Below, one piece after another: positions 34,627-43,001 of a stretch of DNA of 64,000 nt. The stretch spans positions 1-64,000 of the forward strand of contig NZ_JBBVMF010000021.1 in the NCBI RefSeq assembly GCF_038150125.1, written 5' to 3'. This DNA is from SW132 sp038150125 (GTDB lineage: Bacteria > Bacteroidota > Rhodothermia > Balneolales > Balneolaceae). Position 1 is the first letter of the stretch; each line of letters begins with the position of its first letter. The position numbers and the translations under genes were made by a program. The notes beneath the pieces are model-generated. The model did not search any database. It was not told where the DNA came from and saw only the letters and a list, made by a program, of their open reading frames with translations.

Positions 34627-36330
34627 TTAAACAGGCATGGACTTATGCGCAATCGCAAGGCCTTTTTCGAACGCGTTAATCGCCGCTTCAATGGTATCGG
34701 CAGACGCGCCTTTGGCCCGCCATTTCTGTCCGTCTTTTTCAAAGGTAAGCGTCACAACGACCAGGGAGTCCGTATCAGGGCTCAGTATTTCTACCTCGTG
34801 ATCGACTACCTCAATCGGCAAAATTTTATCACTTTCGGCTTTTATTGCGTTGATGACGGCATCAATCGGCCCCACACCTTTTTCGCGAGAGGTGATTTCT
34901 TCGCCGTTGATTTTCAGCATCACACCAGCCTCAATAAGCTCTTCCTTGCGCATCGTGATTTTATAATCGAGCACTTCAACCGGCGATTCCAGATCGGTCT
35001 CCTCATTCAGCACCATCGTCTGCAGATACTGCATCTCATTTTTGTGAAGCGTTTTGCCTCGTTTATTGATCCGTTCCACATGCTTGCGGTAGAGTTCCTG
35101 CTGATTTTCTCCCAGCTTAAGATTGGCCAGAAGGTTATCGCGCGATTTACCAAACGACTTTTGCTGAATCTCCACAAACCCTGAATTGATATAGCTGTGA
35201 ATGTGGTCAAGATCGGGTTTGAGGACGGGAGGGGTGAGTGAGTGTTTTGCCACCACTTTCGTGTCCTTCAACCCGGAACCGGTAAGTACAAACAGGCACC
35301 GTTTTCCGGCAAATTTCTCAAGGTTATTTTTGAATGATGCAAGCGGCAGTGCACAAGCGGGTTCCGTAAAATGGCCTTCAACGGTTGCCATTTCCCGCAG
35401 AGACTCAAGAATTTCATCTTCGGTCACGGTCAGTGCATCGCCGCCGGTATCATCAATACCCCGTAAGACTTTGTAGAAATCGATCGGGTTTGATGTGGCC
35501 ACAGATGAGGCCATGGTATTGGATTGTGCGTCCACAATCTTCTCCCTTTTAAAAATTCCCTGAACAACCGGCGAACTGGTTTCGGGCTGAACCGCTATCA
35601 GTTTTGGAATTTTATCGATGGTTCCGGCATCCTTCATTTCGCGGAATCCTTTATAAATAGCCCCGAAATTTGTGCCGCATCCAACCGGGATAAATACGTA
35701 GTCGAAAGGTTCATCATCCTGATCAATCAGCTCATAGGAAAACGATTTCTGACCTTCTTCCCTGAACACATAATCACCGGCCAGGTAGTAGTTGCCCGAT
35801 TTGGCAAATTCACGGCAGAGAGCTTCACACCGGGTAAAATCTCCCTGGATTCGAATGATGATGGCATCATAAATAGTAGCCTGGGCTAATTTGGCCTCAG
35901 ACGTTTGCTCCGGCACAAACACGTAGCACGGAATTTTAAAATAACATGCATAGGCAGCTACTGACGCAGCCATGTTTCCGGTAGATGCGAGACAAATAGC
36001 ATCAGCTTCAAGCTCGATAGCTTTCTGGACTTCAATATAGCTGCCCCGGTCTTTAAAACAGCCGGTGGGATGCTCAAACTCAAGTTTGGCATACAGATCG
36101 GCACCATAGGTTTCTGACAGGCGATTGAGATGCCGCAGAGCAGACGGGTGATTTTTGAGTGGATCAGGCACAATGGAGCTCAGTGGGTACTGAATCTCAC
36201 TCCGGGCCTCTTCATACTCAATCTGAAGGACTCCGCCGCATGTGGTGCAGTAGGTTGATGTTTCTTTCTCTCTGTTTATCGCCCCGCACATAATGCAGGT
36301 CATTTTGTATCCGGTGTGTATATCAGACAT
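34627..36330 (-). CDS. thrC: Threonine synthase with C-terminal LeuA-type regulatory domain
   Basis: 567 residues, about 150 longer than typical threonine synthases. An N-terminal zinc-ribbon-like patch (Cys12, Cys15, Cys28, Cys31) is followed by a PLP fold II enzyme: 'HPTGCFKDRGSY' with the PLP lysine near 93, 'ASTGNMAASVAAYA' near 115, 'PVGCGTNFGAIYKGF' near 215 and 'LTGSGLKDT' near 349. It converts O-phosphohomoserine to threonine. After a helical linker (about 370-447) the C-terminus (about 450-560) looks like the allosteric domain of 2-isopropylmalate and citramalate synthases: two beta-beta-beta-alpha units, 'VLDYKI' to 'GVGPIDAVINAI', and 'VVDHEVEI' to 'GASADTIEAAINAFEKGL'. That domain binds leucine or isoleucine in LeuA/CimA, so feedback control of threonine/isoleucine supply is a reasonable inference. 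The fusion frame is uninterrupted. Confidence 0.87.
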   Translation of the reverse strand: MSDIHTGYKMTCIMCGAINREKETSTYCTTCGGVLQIEYEEARSEIQYPLSSIVPDPLKNHPSALRHLNRLSETYGADLYAKLEFEHPTGCFKDRGSYIEVQKAIELEADAICLASTGNMAASVAAYACYFKIPCYVFVPEQTSEAKLAQATIYDAIIIRIQGDFTRCEALCREFAKSGNYYLAGDYVFREEGQKSFSYELIDQDDEPFDYVFIPVGCGTNFGAIYKGFREMKDAGTIDKIPKLIAVQPETSSPVVQGIFKREKIVDAQSNTMASSVATSNPIDFYKVLRGIDDTGGDALTVTEDEILESLREMATVEGHFTEPACALPLASFKNNLEKFAGKRCLFVLTGSGLKDTKVVAKHSLTPPVLKPDLDHIHSYINSGFVEIQQKSFGKSRDNLLANLKLGENQQELYRKHVERINKRGKTLHKNEMQYLQTMVLNEETDLESPVEVLDYKITMRKEELIEAGVMLKINGEEITSREKGVGPIDAVINAIKAESDKILPIEVVDHEVEILSPDTDSLVVVTLTFEKDGQKWRAKGASADTIEAAINAFEKGLAIAHKSMPV

Positions 36331-36585
36331 TCTTGTAATATGATGTTATTGCGTTTATTCCTTAACAAAGGCTTTTAAAAATACGAATCAATTCAATCAA
36401 GCCGAAACTGAAATGGAAGCGCTTTTTGTTAGTTAATTCGTTATTGGGTAAATAGTTATTGGTAGCGTTCTAAGCACCGATCCATTTGTTTGCCTCTTAA
36501 TTCCTGACCGGATAATAGATCCCTTTGAATGATTAAATACCAAAGCAGACAAACAGACGAATTCATCAATTTTCTAATAACCCAA

Positions 36586-36834
36586 CTACGAAAGAGGCAG
36601 AAGGAAGATATCCTCAAAATCGAGATCAAGCTCTTCGAGAATCGGCCCGGCTATTTCAACAATTTCCTCTTCGGAATAGTCGTCAAGCCCTTCAAGTTCC
36701 ACGTAAAGAATTTCATTTATTTCATCGACGTAATAAGACGCGTTGGTCGATTCAAAACTCTCCTTTAAAATCTTTACCAGGTATTCGATATCTTCGTGCC
36801 AGGCCTGGTACTCCTGTTCTGTTTCATCGGGCAT
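36586..36834 (-). CDS. Small acidic conserved-looking protein
   Basis: 82 residues, strongly acidic ('DEINEILYVELEGLDDYSEEEIVEIAGPILEEL' region split for length). It has a regular strand-strand-helix pattern and no signal peptide or cysteines. I do not recognise the family. It is supported as a real gene by its clean start near a divergent promoter region (53 bp from anmK), and by reading away from anmK with no competing frame. Probably cytoplasmic. Function unknown. Confidence 0.65.
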   Translation of the reverse strand: MPDETEQEYQAWHEDIEYLVKILKESFESTNASYYVDEINEILYVELEGLDDYSEEEIVEIAGPILEELDLDFEDIFLLPLS

Positions 36835-36887
36835 AACAGCATTTGTTGAACTAATATTATCTGACCAAAAATATTGAATCCTTCACC

Positions 36888-38063
36888 ATGAACCAATCAT
36901 TGATTTCGCTACAAAAGATTGCAAAAAAAGAATCACGGACAATACTCGGGCTCATGAGCGGTACGTCGGCCGATGGGCTGGACATCGGCCTGGTTCGCTG
37001 TGGGGGAAGCGGTCTGCAAACCACGGCTGACCTTCTGGAATTCAGTACGGTTTCCTACCCGGAAACTTTGTCAGATAAGCTTTCGGACGTTTTGTTTGAT
37101 GACAATGCCACGCAAGGTAATGTACTTCGATTGCAGGCAGAGCTGGAAGAGGTTTGGGTGAAGATCATCAAGCGACAGTTGTCGAAGTGGAGATTATCAC
37201 CTTCAGAGATTGATTTGGTTGCCAGCCATGGTCAGACGGTGCTGCACCTGCCATCGGGCGATGGTGATAAAGCGGCAACCTGGCAGCTGGTTGATGGCGA
37301 TATTCTCGCCGCGTATCTGGGAATTATTACGGTGTCTGATTTTCGTAAAAAGCACATTGTCGCCGGTTTTGATGGAGCTCCCCTGGCGCCCCTGGGCGAA
37401 CGGCTCCTCGTTAGCGATGAGCACACGCCCTGTATTTTGCTGAACCTGGGTGGCATTGCCAATATCACTTATCTCGAGAATTCGGGCGGAGAAGCCACTC
37501 TGCCGTTTTCCACGGATACCGGTCCCGCCAATACGCTGATTGACGCGGCGGTGAAGGATTACTATCCGGGAAAAACATACGATGAATCCGGGAAAATAGC
37601 CGCATTGGGAACTGTTGATACTGATCTGCTGGAGAAGCTAAAAGCTCACCACTTTTTTCAAAAACAATCCCCGAAAAGTACCGGGCCGGAGGAATTTAGT
37701 TTTGATTGGGTGATATCCTTGTTTGATGCAAAAAACAAGAAAATAGAACCAGAAGATGTAGTTGCTACGCTAACCCGTTTTAGTGCATGGAGTGTGGCCC
37801 GGGAAATCCGGCAGCAGATCAGTGATTATGATATCAATATTTACGCCAGCGGAGGCGGAGTTCACAATAAAACTTTTATGGAGATGATAGCAGAGGAGTT
37901 GCCAGATTGCAGCCTGAAATCTACCGATACACTTGGTATAAATTCAGATGCCAAAGAAGCAATCCTATTCGCGGTATTTGCCAATGAGCTTATAGCAGGT
38001 GACGGCTGGCTAAAGCCCGATGGGTCACGATTTACTCTGGGAAAGGTTTCGTTTCCGGTATGA
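36888..38063 (+). CDS. anmK: Anhydro-N-acetylmuramic acid kinase
   Basis: 391 residues. It phosphorylates and opens 1,6-anhydro-MurNAc from peptidoglycan turnover, giving MurNAc-6-phosphate for cell-wall recycling in the cytoplasm. The ASKHA-type phosphate loop is 'LGLMSGTSADGLDIGLV' at about 21-37. Other family marks are 'VASHGQTVLHLP' near 112, 'APLGERLLV' near 165, 'ILLNLGGIANITYL' near 183, 'FSTDTGPANTLIDA' near 203 and 'YASGGGVHNKTFMEMI' near 320. Length matches the family. It is transcribed alone and is followed by a repeat-rich non-coding region. Confidence 0.95.
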   Translation: MNQSLISLQKIAKKESRTILGLMSGTSADGLDIGLVRCGGSGLQTTADLLEFSTVSYPETLSDKLSDVLFDDNATQGNVLRLQAELEEVWVKIIKRQLSKWRLSPSEIDLVASHGQTVLHLPSGDGDKAATWQLVDGDILAAYLGIITVSDFRKKHIVAGFDGAPLAPLGERLLVSDEHTPCILLNLGGIANITYLENSGGEATLPFSTDTGPANTLIDAAVKDYYPGKTYDESGKIAALGTVDTDLLEKLKAHHFFQKQSPKSTGPEEFSFDWVISLFDAKNKKIEPEDVVATLTRFSAWSVAREIRQQISDYDINIYASGGGVHNKTFMEMIAEELPDCSLKSTDTLGINSDAKEAILFAVFANELIAGDGWLKPDGSRFTLGKVSFPV

Positions 38064-38154
38064 TGGAAAAAACTCCCATCCGCCGGAGTGGACAGAAGCA
38101 GTCGCCTCCGGGATCTATCGATTTTTGATTTTTGATTTTTGATTTTCGATTTCC

Positions 38155-38230
38155 GAAATTCGATCTGAGGCCTCTCCCTTCCATGCGACGTGTCTTTCGT
38201 CATAGGGAGGGGAGACTGTGAGGGGTGGGT
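38155..38230. repeat. 76-bp direct repeat, copy 1
   Basis: It begins GAAATTCGATCTGAGGCCTC and ends GAGGGGTGGGT. It is about 90% identical to 38454-38529. Both copies follow a GATTT-rich tract and contain the CCATGCGACGTGT...TAGGGAGGGGAG core. Confidence 0.85.
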
Positions 38231-38453
38231 CCGGAACCCACCTCTGTCTCGTCGCTGACCTGCCTGCGGCAGACGCTTTGGAGGCGGTCTCCTCCCGATA
38301 GGAGAGGTCTTCATTAATAATTGCGATATCGTTAAATCGCTACGTCTCACAAATCGTTGAATTAATCTCCCGAAAACCTCTCAATGTTTGGAAGCCATCG
38401 TGATGTAGCGATTTATAAGATTTCCGATTTCCGATTTCCGATTTACGATTTTC

Positions 38454-38529
38454 GAAATTCGATCTGAAGCCTCTCTCTTCCATGCGACGTGTTTTTCGTC
38501 GTAGGGAGGGGAGAACGAGAGGGGTGGGT
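38454..38529. repeat. 76-bp direct repeat, copy 2
   Basis: Second copy, 299 bp after the first. It ends 10 bp before the stop of the minus-strand gene at 38539. Confidence 0.85.
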
Positions 38530-38538
38530 TGCGGTGGG

Positions 38539-39447
38539 TCAATCAACAAAATCAAGCAGCTTCTCATACGCCTCAATCAATTTCTGCCTGACCGGCTTAC
38601 CTTTTTCCCAAATATCTGTTTGATGCTGGAGGTACTCTTTCCGACCAGCTTCCGTCTCAATTTTGATCGGCTCAAGGCCGTGATCAAGCAGATCGTAGGG
38701 GCTGGCTTTCATGTCGATGGTTCTTGCCTCGAGGGCCAGGGAAAAGGCTTCACGGATCAGGTCACTGGAAATCCAGGGGTAAAGTTTATATGCCCATTTG
38801 TAGATATCCATGTTGGAATGGATGCAGCCGGGCTGTTCAGTATCCTGGAAAGTGTCGCGGGTCAGTTGATGTTTATTCAGCGGTTTGGCGGCGTCTGTAA
38901 AAAACCGGTAGGCGTCAAAATGGGTACAAAGCACCGGCCGTGATTCCACGATCTCAGCAATCTTGTCATCAGAAAAACGTAGCGGTACCTGGCTGTGGCG
39001 CACTCCCTCAGCTCTGTACACCATCGCCCACTCGTGCATACCAAAACACCCGAAGAACGGTTTCCTGCTATTGGTTTTAACCAGCAATTCGTGAATCCAG
39101 CGAGTGGCACGAAGCCTTTTTTCGGGGAAGAATTTTGGATCTAAATATGCAGTGTCATCATTAACGCTCAGTTCGCTTACCTCGGGTAGTTGATCCTGTT
39201 GTCCGCCGTGCAGGAGATCAACACCAATTCCGGGGCTCCATCGCATCAAATGAGAGGGGCGGAACTTGTAGTATTCAAACAAAAAATCCAGGACAGGATC
39301 CTTTTTCTGTTCCGACCGTTTTTTCAGGTAAGGATTGAGGATTCTCCCGAGGGAGGTGCGATGATGGTTCATTTTTTCGGACCATTCATCAAAGCTTAAA
39401 ATTTGTGCTGTTCGTCTGTCTGATAATACATCTTGTTGCATCTGCAT
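38539..39447 (-). CDS. Conserved protein of the family often labelled '3-methyladenine DNA glycosylase'
   Basis: 302 residues. It matches, from memory of the family, a widespread ~300-residue protein with motifs 'DFLFEYYKFRPSHLMRWSPG' near 55, 'FGCFGMHEWAMVYR' near 135, 'CTHFDAYRFFTDAAKPLN' near 178, 'EQPGCIHSNMDIYKWAYKL' near 205 and 'MKASPYDLLDHGLEP' near 252. Many database entries call such proteins 3-methyladenine DNA glycosylases, but none of the known glycosylase signatures is visible and the label looks unproven. The conserved His, Cys and Asp residues suggest an enzyme. It is divergent from the UbiA-like gene, with 88 bp between them. Confidence 0.75.
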   Translation of the reverse strand: MQMQQDVLSDRRTAQILSFDEWSEKMNHHRTSLGRILNPYLKKRSEQKKDPVLDFLFEYYKFRPSHLMRWSPGIGVDLLHGGQQDQLPEVSELSVNDDTAYLDPKFFPEKRLRATRWIHELLVKTNSRKPFFGCFGMHEWAMVYRAEGVRHSQVPLRFSDDKIAEIVESRPVLCTHFDAYRFFTDAAKPLNKHQLTRDTFQDTEQPGCIHSNMDIYKWAYKLYPWISSDLIREAFSLALEARTIDMKASPYDLLDHGLEPIKIETEAGRKEYLQHQTDIWEKGKPVRQKLIEAYEKLLDFVD

Positions 39448-39535
39448 AAAATATCAATCTTTTCACTACGAAGTAAATCCCAAAATCAGTACAATAAAAT
39501 CTGGTGTCATTATTAACACGTGTTACTGTAGCGTC

Positions 39536-40399
39536 ATGCTCAAAGAAATCTATCACTTCATCATTCACCTCCGGCTTCACTACCAGGTGCTGATTTTGTC
39601 AGGCGGTTATCTGCTGGGTGGTTTTTTATCCGGGGAGATGGATACGCTCAGTTATGGACTACAGTTCATCAATGTTCACGTGCTTCTGTTCGGTGGGGCA
39701 ACAGCTTATAATTCCTGGTGGGACAAAGACGAAGGACCGATCGGCGGGCTTCGGAATCCACCCAAAATGACCCGCTGGATGCACCCGCTTTCACTTTTAT
39801 TTATGGCAGCGGGTCTTTTTTTTGCAACAACAATGGGTACCATTTATGCACTCATATTTCTTTGCAGCCTCATTCTCTTCTGGCTCTATTCAACCCCCCT
39901 CGCCCGATGGAAAGGCGATCCGCATCTCAGCGTTGTGGCCATTGCAATCAGCACGGGATTCAACTCTGTTTTGATGGGAACACTTGCCGCGGGAGGAGCG
40001 ATTTCATTATCGATAGTGTTGGGTGCAACAGGCGCTTCACTTATCCTGATTTCGATGTATCCGGTTTCACAAATATTCCAAATAAAAGAGGACAGAATGA
40101 GGAATGATGAGACCTTTGCAATCAGATATGGAGTGAGCGGAGTAAAGACATTTTTCCGATTTACATTTGTAGGTGGCTCTCTATTGTTATGTCTTGCAAT
40201 TGCAATATCTGACCTTTTGACCGCACTCTTGTTATTTGCGGGTATAGCCATTTCAGGCATGCTTATTGCAACAATTATCAATAGGTTAGAAGGAGATTCT
40301 GAAGATTACAGAAACGTTATGAAAACGAAATTTTTGGCGTCTCTTTCATTCGTAAGTTTCTTTTTGATTGGCAATATAATCAAGTATGGATGGATGTAA
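39536..40399 (+). CDS. UbiA-family prenyltransferase-like membrane protein
   Basis: 287 residues with about eight hydrophobic helices. The two Asp-rich substrate loops of the UbiA superfamily are present in modified form: 'AYNSWWDKDEGPIGGL' near 57-72 (N-x-x-x-D-x-D) and 'QIFQIKEDRMRNDETFAIRYG' near 182-200. UbiA enzymes attach prenyl chains to aromatic acceptors for quinone, heme or lipid synthesis in the cytoplasmic membrane. No quinone or heme genes are adjacent, so the substrate is unknown. The ATG follows a short divergent promoter region. Confidence 0.8.
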   Translation: MLKEIYHFIIHLRLHYQVLILSGGYLLGGFLSGEMDTLSYGLQFINVHVLLFGGATAYNSWWDKDEGPIGGLRNPPKMTRWMHPLSLLFMAAGLFFATTMGTIYALIFLCSLILFWLYSTPLARWKGDPHLSVVAIAISTGFNSVLMGTLAAGGAISLSIVLGATGASLILISMYPVSQIFQIKEDRMRNDETFAIRYGVSGVKTFFRFTFVGGSLLLCLAIAISDLLTALLLFAGIAISGMLIATIINRLEGDSEDYRNVMKTKFLASLSFVSFFLIGNIIKYGWM

Positions 40400-40406
40400 G
40401 TGATGA

Positions 40407-40536
40407 CTTTGCAGAACCGTGCTTTTGCCATATTCCATCGTTATCGTGACATTGAAATCCTCACGTATAGTGAATACGCTCCGGTTTCAACGTCACTATG
40501 ACCTTGAACTTTGACAAAATCACTGGTTCTGGAAAG
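40407..40536. repeat. Long imperfect palindrome (MITE-like)
   Basis: The left end CTTTGCAGAACC pairs with the right end GGTTCTGGAAAG, and complementarity continues inward (CGTGACATTGAAA with TTTCAACGTCACT). The whole 130 bp can fold into one long hairpin. It lies between the UbiA-like and thioredoxin-like genes. Confidence 0.75.
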
Positions 40537-40593
40537 CCTTCATAGGGAGCTTTGAAAATGGTTTATTATAATAATTAAAATATCTACAGACAG

Positions 40594-41220
40594 ATGACAG
40601 AAGTAAAAGACAGGACAATCGACCGGCAGCTGGTTGATCAGGCGATGAGCTATAGTGAATACAGGGAGATGATCGACAGTCTTCTTGAAGAGGGTAAAAC
40701 CACGGGTGAGAATCATTCCGAGGCGATGCTTCACTACACCAAAATGAATGTTCATAGAATGAAGCGCCATGATAAGCGCACCGAGCTCAAAGATGACATG
40801 ATTGATAAACTGCAGCAGGTTGATCGCGATTTGATCTGGCTGGTGCTCACTGAAGCATGGTGTGGCGATGCCGCCCAATCTGTACCGATCATCAACAAAA
40901 TGGCGGAACAGACTGAGAATATAGAACTGAAGCTGATCCTTCGTGATCAAAACCTGGATGTGATGGACCAGTTTTTATACAATGGGAAAAGCCGGTCTAT
41001 ACCAAAGCTCATTTGTATCGACGCCGATACACTTGAAGTACTTGGCGACTGGGGCCCCCGGCCGAAAGTAGCCCAGGAACTGTATGATGATCTTCGGAAT
41101 AATACTGATAAACCCTATCAGGAAGTAGCCGAACACCTGCATAAATGGTATGCCGATGACAAAGGTAAAGAGATTCAAAAGGAATTTATGCATGCTATAG
41201 ACGAGTGGGTGAATCAATAG
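40594..41220 (+). CDS. Thioredoxin-like protein (Thioredoxin_9 type) with a single active-site Cys
   Basis: 208 residues. Residues 1-75 are helical and charged. A thioredoxin fold follows with 'VLTEAWCGDAAQSVPIINKM' at about 84-103, then 'LILRDQNLDVMDQFL' and the cis-proline in 'SRSIPKLICID' near 134. The active site reads W-C-G-D, so only the first cysteine is kept (Cys90), which is normal for this family found in Bacteroidota and Firmicutes. No signal peptide. Role probably thiol chemistry or reducing-equivalent transfer, not established. Confidence 0.85.
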   Translation: MTEVKDRTIDRQLVDQAMSYSEYREMIDSLLEEGKTTGENHSEAMLHYTKMNVHRMKRHDKRTELKDDMIDKLQQVDRDLIWLVLTEAWCGDAAQSVPIINKMAEQTENIELKLILRDQNLDVMDQFLYNGKSRSIPKLICIDADTLEVLGDWGPRPKVAQELYDDLRNNTDKPYQEVAEHLHKWYADDKGKEIQKEFMHAIDEWVNQ

Positions 41221-41540
41221 AGAACCTGCAAGAGTCGACAATAAGTGAGACCTGGCAGAGTTCGGTAATTATCAACCTGAGCACATACTCAGTCTAACAG
41301 CGTTGAATTGATTGTTGATCTTGCACAGTATGACTTTCCGTGTCGGAGTGAGATCTATCAACATTGTGGTGCATTATCGCCTTTTGGCAGCATCTTGGTT
41401 AGATCTTGAGTTTTATAAACTCATCCGATGACGGAAAGTCAGCGGATGTGGATCCTTCATCGCATGAATTCGCTTCATCCAATGAATCGTTCGAGCAGTT
41501 TTTGTGACAGATAGATGAGTCAAAAAAATATACATCCGTA
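41221..41540. other. Intergenic region with dispersed element copy 3
   Basis: No gene is supported in these 320 bp. A 111-bp inverted-repeat element (41331-41441) fills the middle. A set of TTCATCGCATGAATTCGCTTCATCC-like short repeats (split here) follows just before the aminotransferase start. Confidence 0.6.
41331..41441. repeat. Dispersed palindromic element, copy 3
   Basis: Ends TGACTTTCCGT..CGG..TGAG and CTCATCCGATGACGGAAAGTCA are inverse repeats of 22 bp with few mismatches. The inner part of the right arm (AACTCATCCGATGAC) is identical to the arm at 33840-33854 and nearly so at 17502-17516. Confidence 0.8.
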
Positions 41541-42728
41541 ATGCCTGATATTCGATCTTCCTTTTACGACCACATCGCACAGACCAGCGATGCCCCGATG
41601 GGCCTCGAAATTGAACGGGCTGAAGGCTGCTACATCCACACCACCGATGGACGATCGTTTGTCGATTTGATTTCAGGGATTGCGGTGAGCAGCCTGGGGC
41701 ATCGTCATCCGAATGTAATCAGAGCCATCAAAAAGCAACTCGATTCCCATCTTCATGTGATGGTGTATGGCGAGTTTATCCAAAAACCGCAGAGCGAATT
41801 TGCCCAGCTTTTGTGTGATCAGCTCCCTTCTCAGCTTGACCGCGTCTATTTTGTAAACAGCGGAACAGAGGCAAATGAAGGCGCTCTTAAACTAGCCAAA
41901 AAGTCTACCGGTCGGTCAAAATTTGTGGCGTTTCGGAATAGTTATCACGGCGACACACACGGCTCCCTTAGCGTCACCGGCCGGGATGTCTATCGGGATC
42001 CATACCTGCCGCTTCTGCCCGATGTAACCTTTCTTGATTTTAACAAACCTGATCAGCTCAGCCAGATTGATGACAAAACCGCGGCCGTTATTACGGAGCC
42101 TATCCAGGGGGAAGGCGGCATTATACCGGCAAACGTCGACTGGCTGAAAGCACTGCGAAAGCGGTGTGATGAAACTGGTGCGGTGCTGATCTTTGATGAA
42201 ATTCAGACCGGTTTTTTCCGGACCGGCAGCCTGTTTGCCTTTCAGCACTACAACGTGGTCCCGGATATTCTCTGCCTCGCTAAGGCAATGGGCGGCGGCA
42301 TGCCGATGGGAGCGTTTGTCTCCTCAAGCAACCGGTTTGAAGCGTTTAAACACGATCCGCCGCTGAACCACGTCACGACCTTTGGCGGCCACCCGGTCAG
42401 CTGCGCCGCCGCACACGCCAACCTGCAAACCCTGCTTGAAGGAAACTTCGAGCAGAAAGCATTTCGAATTGCCGAGATCGCCTGCCATATGCTCAGGGGA
42501 GAAGGGATTACGGAAGTTCGGGGCCGGGGCGCTATGCTTGGCCTTCAGCTGCGCGATGCTGATCTGACTCGAAAAGTAGTGGCGTATTGTTTTGAAAAAG
42601 GCATCATACTAGGCTGGACACTTCATTCCAATTCTCTGGTCCGAATTGCCCCGCCGCTGATCATAGAAGAAGAGCTGCTGGAACAGTGTTTCCAAACTAT
42701 ACAGGAAGGGATAGAAGAGCATCGCTAA
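41541..42728 (+). CDS. Class III PLP-dependent aminotransferase
   Basis: 395 residues, cytoplasmic. The fold I class III aminotransferase pattern is complete: 'GIAVSSLGHRHPNV' near 46, 'FVNSGTEANEGALKLAK' near 104-120, 'YHGDTHGSLSVTG' near 135, 'ITEPIQGEGG' near 184, 'FDEIQTGFFRTG' with the PLP-pairing Asp219, and the PLP lysine Lys248 in 'LCLAKAMGGGMPMGA'. The family includes acetylornithine, ornithine and 4-aminobutyrate transaminases; the sequence alone does not decide among them and no arginine or GABA genes are adjacent. Confidence 0.92.
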   Translation: MPDIRSSFYDHIAQTSDAPMGLEIERAEGCYIHTTDGRSFVDLISGIAVSSLGHRHPNVIRAIKKQLDSHLHVMVYGEFIQKPQSEFAQLLCDQLPSQLDRVYFVNSGTEANEGALKLAKKSTGRSKFVAFRNSYHGDTHGSLSVTGRDVYRDPYLPLLPDVTFLDFNKPDQLSQIDDKTAAVITEPIQGEGGIIPANVDWLKALRKRCDETGAVLIFDEIQTGFFRTGSLFAFQHYNVVPDILCLAKAMGGGMPMGAFVSSSNRFEAFKHDPPLNHVTTFGGHPVSCAAAHANLQTLLEGNFEQKAFRIAEIACHMLRGEGITEVRGRGAMLGLQLRDADLTRKVVAYCFEKGIILGWTLHSNSLVRIAPPLIIEEELLEQCFQTIQEGIEEHR

Positions 42729-43001
42729 CCGGTTTCATTTACAGAACCTGCAAACTCAGATGTCATCTCAGATTTGTGCCATCTAAATTATGCGATAAAT
42801 CAGCTTGTCTTACTTATATGTGTTTTATTCTTCCATTTTGCTTCAGCCGGTAAACATTAGCTGCGCCTTTCCTGGAATACATTTGCACGATCAGGCTATT
42901 TAGATTACTATTCGCCAGAACGCAGTGCTTTGAGGCCTTAAGAAAATTAAATGCCAAGCCGGCCATTATTCATTCAATCAAAAAATCACACCCTATACAA
43001 A

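Larger units (their letters stand above)
38064..38538. other. Repeat-rich intergenic region
   Basis: This 475-bp space between convergent anmK and the minus-strand conserved protein has no supported gene. It holds two direct copies of a 76-bp unit (38155-38230 and 38454-38529), T-rich GATTT(T/C)(T/C)GATTT tracts before each, and a hairpin (TAAATCGCTAC at 38333 with GTAGCGATTTA ending at 38415). Confidence 0.75.
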
